DNA of 64,000 nt from Paenibacillus sp. FSL H7-0326 (GTDB lineage: Bacteria; Bacillota; Bacilli; Paenibacillales; Paenibacillaceae): positions 2,108,001 to 2,172,000 of the forward strand of contig NZ_MPVN01000001.1 in assembly GCF_001955535.1 (NCBI RefSeq), read 5' to 3'. Positions 18,077-26,968 of this stretch are shown in pieces; position 1 is the stretch's first letter; the number at the start of each line of letters is the position of its first letter. The notes below the pieces were generated by a model, which worked only from the letters and a program-made list of their open reading frames with translations, was not told the DNA's origin and did not search any database. The position numbers and the translations under genes were made by a program.

Positions 18077-19390
18077 CTACAAGCTCCAGTAGAGAAATCC
18101 GCTCTGCTCATACATGTGTCTGTCATATATCCCCTTGATATCAAACATGATCTTCGGCTGTGTATGGCTGTATAGCTGCTGCACCTGGTTGAAGCTCATT
18201 GCTCTAAAAGATTCGTGGGCTACAGCTACCACTGCGATGTTTAAATCTACTAGATGCGCAGGATCGGTAAGCTCCACTCCGTATTCCTGATAGGCAGTAG
18301 CCGCATCGACATACGGATCGGCTACCAGCGGGGTAATCCCATATTCGCTTAGCTCATTCAGGATATCCATCACCTTGGAATTGCGGATATCACTGCAATT
18401 CTCTTTGAAAGCAAGTCCGAATATGCCGATGCGCGTATTTCTCAAGTCCATCTGCTGCTTGACCATCATCTTGATCATATTCTGGGCAATATACTTGCCC
18501 ATCCCGTCATTAATCTGCCGTCCGGCCAAAATAATTCGCGAATGATAGCCGCTGTCTTCCGCTTTGTATGTCAAATAATAAGGGTCAATACTGATACAAT
18601 GGCCGCCGACCAGGCCCGGACGAAACGGGAGAAAATTCCACTTGGTCCCTGCGGCTCTGAGAACGGCATTCGTATCGATATCCATCTCATGAAACAGCAT
18701 GGACAGCTCGTTCATGAAGGCAATATTAATATCCCGCTGTGCATTTTCGATGACCTTCGCTGCCTCGGCTACCTTGATGCTCTCGGCACGATGAACCCCG
18801 GCCTCGACGATCAGCTCATACAGGCTGGCCACGGTCTCCAGTGCCTCCTCATCATTGCCGGATACAATCTTCATAATGTTCTCCAGCCGGTGGACTTTAT
18901 CTCCCGGATTAATCCGCTCCGGTGAATATCCCACCTTGAAATCCCTTCCGCACGTTAGTCCCGAAGCTTCCTCGAGAATGGGTATGCATACCTCTTCCGT
19001 GACCCCGGGATACACCGTAGATTCATAGACAACGAGCGAGCCTGGTGTCAACCGCTCAGCTACAAGCCGGCTGGCCTTCTGCACCGCCTCCAGGTCAGGG
19101 ACGTTGCCGCTCTTGACGGGTGTTGGCACGGCAACAATATAGCAGCGCACCCCGGCAAGCTGGTCTCTATCTGACGTAAAGTCCACGCCGCAATGCCGCA
19201 CGGCTTCATCCCCGATCTCACCGGTCAGGTCCATTCCATCCTGATAGGCTTTTATTTTTTGACGATTCACATCAAATCCAATAACATTCAACTTTCTGGC
19301 AAAAGCAGCTGCAATTGGCAGCCCGACATAACCAAGTCCAATCACTGCGAGCTTCTCGTTCCCAGCAGCCAGTTCCTCAAACAATCCCAT
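18077..19390 (-). CDS. UDP-N-acetylhexosamine 6-dehydrogenase (WbpO/TviB/WecC type)
   Basis: A Rossmann motif (VIGLGYVGLP, 16-25) opens a 437-residue nucleotide-sugar dehydrogenase. The catalytic Cys is C265 in GGHCISIDPYYL. That GGHC-DPYYL context is typical of UDP-GlcNAc, UDP-GalNAc and UDP-ManNAc dehydrogenases, whereas UDP-glucose dehydrogenases have GGSCFPKD. It should oxidise C6 twice with NAD to give a UDP-N-acetylhexosaminuronate for the adjacent synthase. The start codon overlaps the stop of the upstream lipoprotein gene by one base (TAATG), so the two are translationally coupled. Substrate choice among the HexNAc sugars cannot be fixed from sequence. Confidence 0.88.
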   Translation of the reverse strand: MGLFEELAAGNEKLAVIGLGYVGLPIAAAFARKLNVIGFDVNRQKIKAYQDGMDLTGEIGDEAVRHCGVDFTSDRDQLAGVRCYIVAVPTPVKSGNVPDLEAVQKASRLVAERLTPGSLVVYESTVYPGVTEEVCIPILEEASGLTCGRDFKVGYSPERINPGDKVHRLENIMKIVSGNDEEALETVASLYELIVEAGVHRAESIKVAEAAKVIENAQRDINIAFMNELSMLFHEMDIDTNAVLRAAGTKWNFLPFRPGLVGGHCISIDPYYLTYKAEDSGYHSRIILAGRQINDGMGKYIAQNMIKMMVKQQMDLRNTRIGIFGLAFKENCSDIRNSKVMDILNELSEYGITPLVADPYVDAATAYQEYGVELTDPAHLVDLNIAVVAVAHESFRAMSFNQVQQLYSHTQPKIMFDIKGIYDRHMYEQSGFLYWSL

Positions 19391-20862
19391 TATTTTACCT
19401 CATCACTGTTTATCCATGTTTTGTTCTGTTCCATTAAATCTACCAAGCTGACAAATGTGTACCCTTTGGCTCGCAGCTGATCAATAATCCTTGGAAGAGC
19501 TTCGACAGAGTGAATACCATCGAGAATGTGAAGCAGAATAATGCTGCCATTTTCCGTTTGGTCCATAACCATATTCACAATGTCGTCAGCAGAATGGGAT
19601 ACGTCCCAATCCATTGCTGTCACATCATACATCGCAATGTGCTCATATCCCGTCGCAGCAATCACCTTGGCACTCTGAGCATCAATCGCTCCCGTAGGCG
19701 GCCGGAAGAGCATCAGCGGCTGCTGTTGAATCGCTTCCGTCATCACTTCATGAGCTGTCACGATTTCCTTCTGCAATTCCTCTGCTGTCAGCGAGGTAAC
19801 AACCGGATGGGTATACGTATGATTGGCAACATCATGTCCCTCTTCAATGATTGCACGAGCCAGATTGGGATTATCTACTACGCCTCTGGCTCGAAGAAAA
19901 AAGGTAGCATGTACTTTTTTCTCGGCCAGGATATCCAGAAATTGGGTTACTGTCTTGTCGGTTGCCCAGTCATCCAGTGTCAGAGCCACCTGCTTCTTGT
20001 TGGTCTTGACCTTATATATCAGCTCGTATTCGGCATTCTCGTAATCCGGATTGATCTTAACTGCATCATAGCCGGGTATCTCCTCAAGCGGCTTACGGAC
20101 TCCGCCATTCTCTGCCAGTTCTCTAAGTGGAATCAACTTGTAGCCGATATCCTCCGCTGCTGCCGCAATATACTTAATCGATTCAACAATCTCAGGATTA
20201 ATATCGGTATTTAAAGAAATAATCCCGCCTCGATGAATATAACGCTCTACATATTCACCAATCTCCTCTGCGCTCTTCATATCCCGATCCTTCGGATTAA
20301 TACTGTAGCTTACCACTGCCTTCATCCCCAGATGAGCCGCAGCCAGAGCGAGATCGTCAGGAACATCTCCGGATCTGGTACGAACGTAGACGGGCTCAGC
20401 ACCCGTGTGCTCCTTAATCACCTCATTCGCGAGCTTAACCTCCTGATAAATATCGTTGTAATTCATATCGGTGATATCTAGCTGATTCAGCAGATTATTC
20501 TCAATTTCATGTCCCCTGTCCAAGATCGACTGTGCAATGTCCGGCTCCTCTGCTACCCGCATGCCGGGCAGGAAGAAGGTAGCCTTAATCTTGTACTTGT
20601 CCAGCTCATCCAGCAGGCGATCCATCGTTTCCCTGTCACCCATTCCATTAAAGGTCAGTGAGAGCTCTCTGCGTCCTGTATATACATAGGGAATCTCCTG
20701 ACTCTTCTCTCCTTCATAACGCTGCACGACAGGATCCGGATCTACATTCGGATCGTTCGTAATCGTCTCTGCCTCGTTCGCAGCACTGCATCCTGTCAGC
20801 AGAACCAGCAGGGACAGAATGATCAGTCCGACCTGCCTGTAATATTTAGCTGTACTTGGCAT
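19390..20862 (-). CDS. Lipoprotein with tandem NodB deacetylase domains
   Basis: I choose the ATG at 20862, nine bases after AAAGGAG and just before a proper lipoprotein signal (lipobox LLTGC, lipidated C25); a GTG ten codons upstream is less likely. There are two NodB domains. The first (about 65-250) is degenerate: TFNGMGD replaces TFDDG and the His pair is missing. The second (about 285-480) is intact, with TLDDW (295-299), H348 and H352 in NHTYTH, and RPP (387-389). It should remove N-acetyl groups from a polymer outside the membrane. It is the first gene of the five-gene operon. Confidence 0.88.
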   Translation of the reverse strand: MPSTAKYYRQVGLIILSLLVLLTGCSAANEAETITNDPNVDPDPVVQRYEGEKSQEIPYVYTGRRELSLTFNGMGDRETMDRLLDELDKYKIKATFFLPGMRVAEEPDIAQSILDRGHEIENNLLNQLDITDMNYNDIYQEVKLANEVIKEHTGAEPVYVRTRSGDVPDDLALAAAHLGMKAVVSYSINPKDRDMKSAEEIGEYVERYIHRGGIISLNTDINPEIVESIKYIAAAAEDIGYKLIPLRELAENGGVRKPLEEIPGYDAVKINPDYENAEYELIYKVKTNKKQVALTLDDWATDKTVTQFLDILAEKKVHATFFLRARGVVDNPNLARAIIEEGHDVANHTYTHPVVTSLTAEELQKEIVTAHEVMTEAIQQQPLMLFRPPTGAIDAQSAKVIAATGYEHIAMYDVTAMDWDVSHSADDIVNMVMDQTENGSIILLHILDGIHSVEALPRIIDQLRAKGYTFVSLVDLMEQNKTWINSDEVK

Positions 20863-21249
20863 CTTGCTTTGCTCCTTTTCATTATTCGACACGCTTGTCT
20901 AGCATATATAGAATACAATTACCCACTTACATTTCCATGAAATTCTATTCTTCTATTAACCAGACTTGAAGCCTATGCTTACTTGCTAACTAAGTACATT
21001 GGATTAATTATTTTCTAAAAAATGCCACTACTTCAGAACTATTATAAAACAAAATCACGCATGATATATTAACAATTTTGCGATTTTTGGACATGAAATT
21101 AGTGGATTCATCATTATTTTTGTCACCTGTAATATATTAACATTTTAATATTAATATAATTAGTCCTTTATTTTAATATTGCGATGATGTTCGTTCTATA
21201 CAGTAGGCATATTCTGATCTCAATGGATGGACAACAGGGAGGACTAGAG
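20863..21249. other. AT-rich divergent promoter region of the polysaccharide operon
   Basis: No coding frame is supported in this gap between the operon (minus) and the small helical protein gene (plus). The right half is extremely AT-rich. ATATATTAACA occurs at about 21063 and again at about 21133, a 70-base spacing that could mark regulator binding. I could not identify convincing -35/-10 pairs for either direction. Confidence 0.4.
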
Positions 21250-21531
21250 ATGATGGTAGATCAAATTTTGAGAGAAGTACTTGATAGAAGATCTCAGGAA
21301 ATTGTGGAGATTTGTGAAAGGGAGCATCTCGAGCTCTATAAGCTTTTTAGCGAAACACTGGAAAATATGAGGGAGCACATGCCCGAGCATTTATATCATA
21401 AAACAGGACTGCTGGAGGATCTCTTTCTTCACAGCAATATTCAGCTGATTAAGACTGCGCACAAGCTTGGTTATCAAGATGCGCAGTCGCTCAAACAATG
21501 GAATGATCATCTTGATTCTACTGCTATATAA
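21250..21531 (+). CDS. Small helical protein, paralogue of the one at 36941
   Basis: The ATG at 21250 lies seven bases after GGGAGG; the longer frame from 21184 lacks a ribosome site. The product (93 aa) is all-helical, acidic and cysteine-poor, with RRSQEIVEICEREH near the N-terminus, GLLEDLF in the middle and KLGYQDAQ near the end. It aligns without gaps to the protein at 36941-37210, about 39 of 88 positions identical. No family is recognised. It is divergent from the polysaccharide operon, but nothing in sequence ties it to that function. Confidence 0.75.
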   Translation: MMVDQILREVLDRRSQEIVEICEREHLELYKLFSETLENMREHMPEHLYHKTGLLEDLFLHSNIQLIKTAHKLGYQDAQSLKQWNDHLDSTAI

Positions 21532-21661
21532 AAAGAGCCGATACACGTGATCTGGAAGCTACGCAGCCCAAAAGCTATTGTGAATGCTCCTCTCGAAGTG
21601 CTCCGTTCGATATGATATGATGATTACCATTGAAACGCATATAGACGGGACAGGTGAAATT

Positions 21662-22822
21662 ATGGAGCATTTAATTAGACCGGAGGTTCGCAGCATTGAA
21701 GTATCCGGTATACGAAAAATGGCCAACATGGTCAGTCAATATGAAGATGTATTGTCACTCACGCTCGGGCAGCCGGATTTTCCAACGCCACAGCATATTC
21801 TGGAGGCAGCCAAGCAAGCCATTGACAGTGGAGAAACGGTGTACACGCCGAATGCGGGGACACTCAAACTGCGTACAGCGGCAGCCGAGTTCATGGCACA
21901 GAAGTACGGACTTACATATGATCCTGCGGATGAGATCATCGTAACCACTGGCGCGAGCGAGGCAATTGATGTAACTTTCCGGACGATTCTTACGGAAGGC
22001 TGCGAGGTACTACTGCCAGGCCCGATCTATCCGGGATATGAACCCATTATTCGTATGTGCGGTGCACAGCCGGTACATATGGATACGACTGGCAGCGGCT
22101 TTAAGCTGACCGCCGATTTGATTCGTCAGCATTTGACAGAGCGTACTCGCTGTATCGTGCTGGCCTCCCCTTCCAATCCGACAGGCTGTACACTGAGCTC
22201 CGAGGAGCTTAACGAGATCGCAGACCTGGTTCGGGAGCGTGAGCTGTTCGTCCTGTCAGACGAGATCTACAGCGAGCTTGTATTTGACGATACGCACACT
22301 TCCATTGCGGCTCTGCCGGGCATGCGTGAGAAGACCATTGTAATCAACGGCTTGTCGAAGTCGCACTCGATGACTGGATGGCGCATCGGGCTGCTGTTCG
22401 CTCCGGCTTATCTTGCACGTCATATTGTGAAAGTTCATCAGTATAATGTCACATGCGCCAGCTCTGTCAGCCAAGCAGCCGCGGCCGAAGCGCTGACTGT
22501 GGGCATAGATGACGCCCTGCCGATGCGTGAGGAGTACGCACGACGCCGTGATTATGCCTATGAGCGGCTGGTCAGTGCAGGCTTTGAGGTCACACAGCCA
22601 AACGGGGCCTTCTACATCTTCCCTTCTGTAGCTAAATTCGGACTCGATTCCACCACGTTCGCCCATCGTCTGCTTGAAGAGAAACGGGTTGCGGTCGTGC
22701 CTGGAGCCGCGTTCGCTCCCTTCGGCGACAACTATATCCGCATCTCCTATGCCTGCTCCATGGAGGTGCTTCGTGAGGCGCTGGATCGAATCGAGTCCTT
22801 CGTACAAGGATTGTCCAGCTAA
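21662..22822 (+). CDS. patA: N-acetyl-LL-diaminopimelate aminotransferase (class I PLP enzyme)
   Basis: The ATG at 21662 gives MEHLIRPEVRSIEVSGIRKM, the usual start of PatA-type enzymes; the longer frame from 21584 adds a non-conserved extension. Fold-type I aminotransferase motifs are present: SNPTG (about 180), SDEIYSEL (about 199-206) and the PLP lysine K233 in NGLSKSHSMTGWR. In the acetylase branch of lysine synthesis this enzyme transfers an amino group from glutamate to N-acetyl-2-amino-6-oxopimelate. The convergent neighbours dapL and dapH encode the flanking steps, which supports this call over a general aromatic or aspartate aminotransferase. It is separated from dapL by a shared terminator. 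Confidence 0.85.
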   Translation: MEHLIRPEVRSIEVSGIRKMANMVSQYEDVLSLTLGQPDFPTPQHILEAAKQAIDSGETVYTPNAGTLKLRTAAAEFMAQKYGLTYDPADEIIVTTGASEAIDVTFRTILTEGCEVLLPGPIYPGYEPIIRMCGAQPVHMDTTGSGFKLTADLIRQHLTERTRCIVLASPSNPTGCTLSSEELNEIADLVRERELFVLSDEIYSELVFDDTHTSIAALPGMREKTIVINGLSKSHSMTGWRIGLLFAPAYLARHIVKVHQYNVTCASSVSQAAAAEALTVGIDDALPMREEYARRRDYAYERLVSAGFEVTQPNGAFYIFPSVAKFGLDSTTFAHRLLEEKRVAVVPGAAFAPFGDNYIRISYACSMEVLREALDRIESFVQGLSS

Positions 22823-22839
22823 ACTCGGATGAATGCCGC

Positions 22840-22882
22840 AAAAAAAACTGCTTCTGCGCATGAGCGCAGAAGCAGTTTTTTG
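22840..22882. terminator. Bidirectional terminator between patA and dapL
   Basis: AAAACTGCTTCTGCGC pairs perfectly with GCGCAGAAGCAGTTTT across a four-base loop, with an A-run on the left and a T-run on the right. It serves both convergent genes. Confidence 0.92.
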
Positions 22883-22897
22883 GTATGGTGACCTCTT

Positions 22898-24016
22898 TTA
22901 TGAAGAACGATGACGCAAATAGTTAGATACAACGTCAATGGCCACGCCAATCGCTTCTTCCTGTGGCTCCAGCTTCGCATGATGCAGTCCATAGGGCGTA
23001 TCAACCCCAAGCCAAAACATCAAGCCAGGAATATCGCGGAGGAAGTATCCGAAATCTTCGCCTGTCATGGCTTCCGTACATTCAATCAGTTCCACACCTT
23101 CAACATGTTGAACGAAGTTCATAAATCGCTCGGCTTCTTCTTCATGGTTGTACACTTGATAATAATTGGAGCCATAATCCAGCTCGGTCTTACAGTTAAA
23201 GCCAGCCTCTATGCCTGTCAGCAGCGCTTCAATCCGGGCTTTTACATCTGCCATAGAATCGGCTGACAAGGACCGGATCGTGCCTTCCAGACGAACCCGT
23301 TCTGCAATAATGTTCTGTTTGGTTCCACCTGTAATTTTGCCAAGTGTCACAACCACAGAATCTAATGGATCGACATTGCGTGAGACGATAGACTGCATCT
23401 GCATGACCAGACTCGACGTCGCAACGATCATATCAATGGCCCGATGCGGATAAGCGGCATGGCCGCCTTTACCTGTCAGATCAATAAACAGCTCTGATGT
23501 GTTCGCGAACAGGATGCCCGGCTTTGTAGCAATCGTTCCTACCGGGTATTCGGGAGCAATATGCAGCCCCATCATGAAATCAGGCTTCCACGCCTTAAAT
23601 TCCTCGCTGTCCAGCATCGGTAATGCGCCGCCCGGCCCCTCTTCCGCCGGCTGAAACACGAACAGCACATCATCATTAATGGGCTCTCTCACGATTTCTG
23701 TGAGCACCCCAAGACCGATAGCCATATGCAGATCATGCCCGCAAGCATGCATGTAACCCGGATGCGTTGAACGGAATTCATAGCTCGTCTCTTCATCGAT
23801 GGGCAGCCCGTCCATATCCGCCCGGTATCCCAAGCACCGCTCACCAATCAAACCCTTCACTCGAACCAAAATACCTGTACGCCAGGTTTTGACCTCCAGC
23901 CGCTCCTGCGGTAGTCCGCTGATGTATTCCAGCAGCAAAGCCTGTGTCTTGAACTCTTCAAAGCCCGGCTCGGGAATTTGGTGCAGCCTACGTCTTAACT
24001 CTACAAACTCGCTCAT
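22898..24016 (-). CDS. dapL: N-acetyldiaminopimelate deacetylase (M20 peptidase family)
   Basis: The ATG at 24016 ([19 protein letters not shown]) has GAGGAG seven bases upstream; 32 further in-frame codons upstream lack a ribosome site. The 372-residue product is an M20 amidohydrolase with [15 protein letters not shown] (metal site), EEGPGG and a central dimerisation lid domain. With dapH upstream on the same strand and patA opposite, it fits the last acetylase-branch enzyme that releases acetate to give LL-diaminopimelate for lysine and cell wall. Other M20 enzymes such as amino-acid amidohydrolases look similar, so the call leans on context. Confidence 0.88.
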   Translation of the reverse strand: MSEFVELRRRLHQIPEPGFEEFKTQALLLEYISGLPQERLEVKTWRTGILVRVKGLIGERCLGYRADMDGLPIDEETSYEFRSTHPGYMHACGHDLHMAIGLGVLTEIVREPINDDVLFVFQPAEEGPGGALPMLDSEEFKAWKPDFMMGLHIAPEYPVGTIATKPGILFANTSELFIDLTGKGGHAAYPHRAIDMIVATSSLVMQMQSIVSRNVDPLDSVVVTLGKITGGTKQNIIAERVRLEGTIRSLSADSMADVKARIEALLTGIEAGFNCKTELDYGSNYYQVYNHEEEAERFMNFVQHVEGVELIECTEAMTGEDFGYFLRDIPGLMFWLGVDTPYGLHHAKLEPQEEAIGVAIDVVSNYLRHRSS

Positions 24017-24155
24017 TCGATCACTCCTCAAGTCACTCATTAAGCCTTTTCGTATTCGGTTATATGCGCCTGCTAACTTAAGCTCACGCTCAAGCCGCTC
24101 ATAAACAAACACGCGCCACTGTTGATGGCGCGCGCTTGGATTACTTTTAACTTGC

Positions 24156-24854
24156 TTATTTCAGATTGCGAAGACCTTCAATAATTGTAGTCTTGGACTT
24201 GGTCTTGTCGTCAACCATTTTGATTACACGAGCTGGAATACCCGCAACGACTGCGTTCTCAGGCACATCTTCAATCACGACTGCACCCGCAGCGATTACA
24301 GCGCCTTTGCCTACACGCACACCTTCGAGAACGACAACGTTTGCACCGATGACAACATCATCCTCAATAACAACCGGTTGTGCAGAAGGAGGCTCGATAA
24401 CGCCAGCGAGTACCGCACCTGCGCCAACGTGGCACATCTTGCCGACTTGAACGCGTCCGCCAAGCGTTGCATTCATATCAATCATCGTGCCTTCACCGAT
24501 CGAGACGCCGATATTGATAACCGCACCCATCATGATAACGGCATTGTTGCCGATCTCTACTTTGTCACGAATGATCGCGCCAGGCTCGATACGTGCATTG
24601 ATTCCTTTCAGGTCAAGCATCGGAATTGCAGAGTTACGACGATCATGCTCCACCTCGTAAGACTCAATTCCTTTGTCGTTCGCAAGCAGCTCTTGAACTT
24701 CTGCCCAATCGCCAAACAGCACGCCGCCGTCACCGTAATCAAATACTTTAACGCCTTCTACTGGAGAAGTGATTTTACCGTTGAAATACACCTTTACAGG
24801 GGTAACCTTTTTGCTATCTTTGATGTAATTAATGACTTCCATTGTTTTATCCAT
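24156..24854 (-). CDS. dapH: Tetrahydrodipicolinate N-acetyltransferase
   Basis: The product is a left-handed beta-helix acyltransferase with a short N-terminal domain. [18 protein letters not shown] sequence, [27 protein letters not shown] and [16 protein letters not shown] follow in the order seen in DapH. It acetylates tetrahydrodipicolinate with acetyl-CoA at the entry to the acetylase branch. I choose the ATG at 24854 ([11 protein letters not shown]) because homologues begin there. The AAGGAG is about 15 bases upstream, rather far, and an in-frame extension of 35 codons exists, so the exact start is uncertain. It lies about 140 bases upstream of dapL on the same strand. Confidence 0.93.
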   Translation of the reverse strand: MDKTMEVINYIKDSKKVTPVKVYFNGKITSPVEGVKVFDYGDGGVLFGDWAEVQELLANDKGIESYEVEHDRRNSAIPMLDLKGINARIEPGAIIRDKVEIGNNAVIMMGAVINIGVSIGEGTMIDMNATLGGRVQVGKMCHVGAGAVLAGVIEPPSAQPVVIEDDVVIGANVVVLEGVRVGKGAVIAAGAVVIEDVPENAVVAGIPARVIKMVDDKTKSKTTIIEGLRNLK

Positions 24855-25008
24855 GGCTGGTATGTTTTTCTCCTTTTTCTTCAAGCTTATTTTCCTTGCG
24901 AACATTGTAGCATACGCGCTCGAACAGAGTCTACTTTTCACACCACAGGTCTCGACCACACATTCGCTTCAAACTTACTTCTCAGACTAGATCCACCTGG
25001 TGTATGTA

Positions 25009-25476
25009 CTACTGAATTGGCAATGTCAAAAAGTAAGAATAAAATTCGTCATCGATAACATATCCGTGCTTCTCATAAAGCGTGCGTGCTGCCTTATTGT
25101 CCGGCGCTGTAGATAACGCAACTCCTTTAGCCTGTGTGGTCATCCCAAACTCCCGTACCTGCTGCAGCAGCAAGTCCGCAACTCCTTCTCTGCGATGTGC
25201 TTCCATTACATATAGATCATTAAGGATCCATGAACGCAGCATAGAGATGGATGAGAAAGTGGGGTACAGCTGAGCAAACCCAGCGGCTTGTCCATCAGAA
25301 GCTGCACGCACGATAAATATGACCGACTCTGCATGATTAAAGCGGTTGAACAAGAACTCCCTTGCACCCTCAGGATTGGATGCTTGCCCATAAAACACAC
25401 GATAAGAATCAAATAGTGGAACCAGATCATCTAAATCATGTATCGTTGCCTGGACGGCAGAATACTTCATCGTCAT
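25009..25476 (-). CDS. GNAT-family N-acetyltransferase
   Basis: The 155-residue protein has the GNAT core: FAQLYPTFSS, then LNDLYVMEAHRREGVADLLL (the acetyl-CoA-binding R/Q-x-x-G-x-A loop is RREGVA) and a C-terminal ARTLYEKHGYV strand-helix. The acceptor is unknown. It stands about 155 bases upstream of dapH on the same strand, close enough to be cotranscribed but without a link to lysine synthesis that I can see. Confidence 0.85.
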   Translation of the reverse strand: MTMKYSAVQATIHDLDDLVPLFDSYRVFYGQASNPEGAREFLFNRFNHAESVIFIVRAASDGQAAGFAQLYPTFSSISMLRSWILNDLYVMEAHRREGVADLLLQQVREFGMTTQAKGVALSTAPDNKAARTLYEKHGYVIDDEFYSYFLTLPIQ

Positions 25477-25603
25477 TTTAAGAAAGGCTCCTTTTCTAAA
25501 AATTCATCTATACCGGCAGCCCTCTGTTCACTTTACTTCGTTAATGGAGCGCATTATCAAATTATATCTGGATTTTTAATTTTCAGCCATGGTCTTTTTC
25601 AGT

Positions 25604-26809
25604 TTAAATCACCCGAATCACGAACCAGAACAGGCCAAACAGCATGATCACTCCAGATATCAGGGCATTGCTGTAGGTGTAGACTTTCTGAAATCTTCTC
25701 AGCCACAGGAGCAGCGGAATAACCACAGCCAATACTGACAGCTGACCGATCTCCACACCGACATTGAACGAGATCAATGCAAGCACAATGGAATCCACAG
25801 GCGATTCCTGCAGCACCTGGGCAAACCCGAATCCATGGATCAGACCGAACAGCAGCGCAATAAGCCAGCGCCGATTCACTTGCTTGCGGAAGATGTTCTC
25901 TATAGCTACGTAGGCAATACTGAGGGCTATGAACGGCTCCACGAAGCTTGATGGCAGACGCACTATGTCCAGTGCAGCCAGTGCAATGGTCAAGCTGTGC
26001 CCGATGGTAAAAGCCGTCAGAACCTTCACATAGTCCCATGGCCGCAGCTTAGCCAACACGAGCGCAAGGATAAACAGCAGATGGTCAATCCCAAACCAGA
26101 TGTGCTTGACTCCGATCACCAAGTAGTTCCAAGCCGTGACGGCCCAGCCCGGCAGCTCAACCGTCGTGCTGCTGCTTCCTTCGGCTGTAATTTCACCGGC
26201 AGCCACTTGCTGTCCATTGGTAAATACAATATCCTTTGAGGCCTCTCCCATTCGAATTGCAGCGAAATTCTGATGATTGGCGTCCATATCAAAGAAAAAA
26301 TTATAGTTAATGGAATAATCATCCGCCGCTTCTGCAAAATCATATCCGAGCAGCATATGCAGATAGCCGGTGTCATTTCGTTCCACAATCCTGATATCAT
26401 CTATGGTTGCAAGCTCGGCAGCCTGGCCTTCTCCTTCTACAATTAAGGATTCCTCAATCAAGGATCTGAGCTCGTCCTGTGTCCATGCAACCTCGCCCTC
26501 GGGAGGCTCATTGTCTCCACCCAGTATGAACACCCCCCCAGATCGGACATCCATCCACTGGGCTACCTCCTGCAGATCAAGCTCTATTTCGTATATCAAT
26601 CCGCTCTGCTCCACCTGGATATTGGAATATCCCAATGTATTCATGTGTGCACTTGCCGGTTGAGCAAAAATAGTTGATGTCATTACAAAGAGGATGAGGG
26701 CCGCAAGCCACTTGGTATATCCTCTCAAATCAACGAAGGGCAAGCTTCTGCGCAAACTCGAAGCACCCGATTCATCCTCTGTCCTGCCGCATTGATCATA
26801 TAATTGCAT
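25604..26809 (-). CDS. HupE/UreJ-type membrane protein with long extracytoplasmic N-domain
   Basis: The ATG at 26809 lies seven bases after AGGAGG. After a signal-anchor helix and the cleavage-like AQPASAH, about 190 residues form an extracytoplasmic beta-rich domain. The C-terminal 190 residues carry about six or seven membrane helices with HIWFGIDHLLF, TIGHSLT and GLIHGFGFA, the conserved His-rich helices of the HupE/UreJ_2 family. HupE/UreJ proteins near hydrogenase and urease operons are thought to move nickel, but neither operon is visible here, so the role, metal transport included, is inference. Confidence 0.8.
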   Translation of the reverse strand: MQLYDQCGRTEDESGASSLRRSLPFVDLRGYTKWLAALILFVMTSTIFAQPASAHMNTLGYSNIQVEQSGLIYEIELDLQEVAQWMDVRSGGVFILGGDNEPPEGEVAWTQDELRSLIEESLIVEGEGQAAELATIDDIRIVERNDTGYLHMLLGYDFAEAADDYSINYNFFFDMDANHQNFAAIRMGEASKDIVFTNGQQVAAGEITAEGSSSTTVELPGWAVTAWNYLVIGVKHIWFGIDHLLFILALVLAKLRPWDYVKVLTAFTIGHSLTIALAALDIVRLPSSFVEPFIALSIAYVAIENIFRKQVNRRWLIALLFGLIHGFGFAQVLQESPVDSIVLALISFNVGVEIGQLSVLAVVIPLLLWLRRFQKVYTYSNALISGVIMLFGLFWFVIRVI

Positions 26810-26921
26810 ACCATATCCTCCTGTAGCGATCTCTTGTACCTCAAATGCAATCAATATAGCATCCTATGTTTATGCGATGATGAAATCATTGTTTAACAAT
26901 GTAAAATATTCATCTCTTAAA

Positions 26922-26963
26922 AATAGAAAGGGAGAAAGCCCTTCGTGCAGGCCTTCTCCCTAA
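26922..26963 (-). terminator. Terminator of the giant SLH protein gene
   Basis: GGGAGAAaGccc and ggCcTTCTCCC form a stem just after the giant gene's stop codon. On the minus strand it is followed by TTTCTATTTTTAAG, a moderate U-tract. Confidence 0.7.
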
Positions 26964-26968
26964 CCGTG

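Noticed and set aside
24378..25058. 226-codon plus-strand frame across dapH
   Set aside because: It is antisense to conserved DapH coding sequence, has no motif, and no ribosome site.
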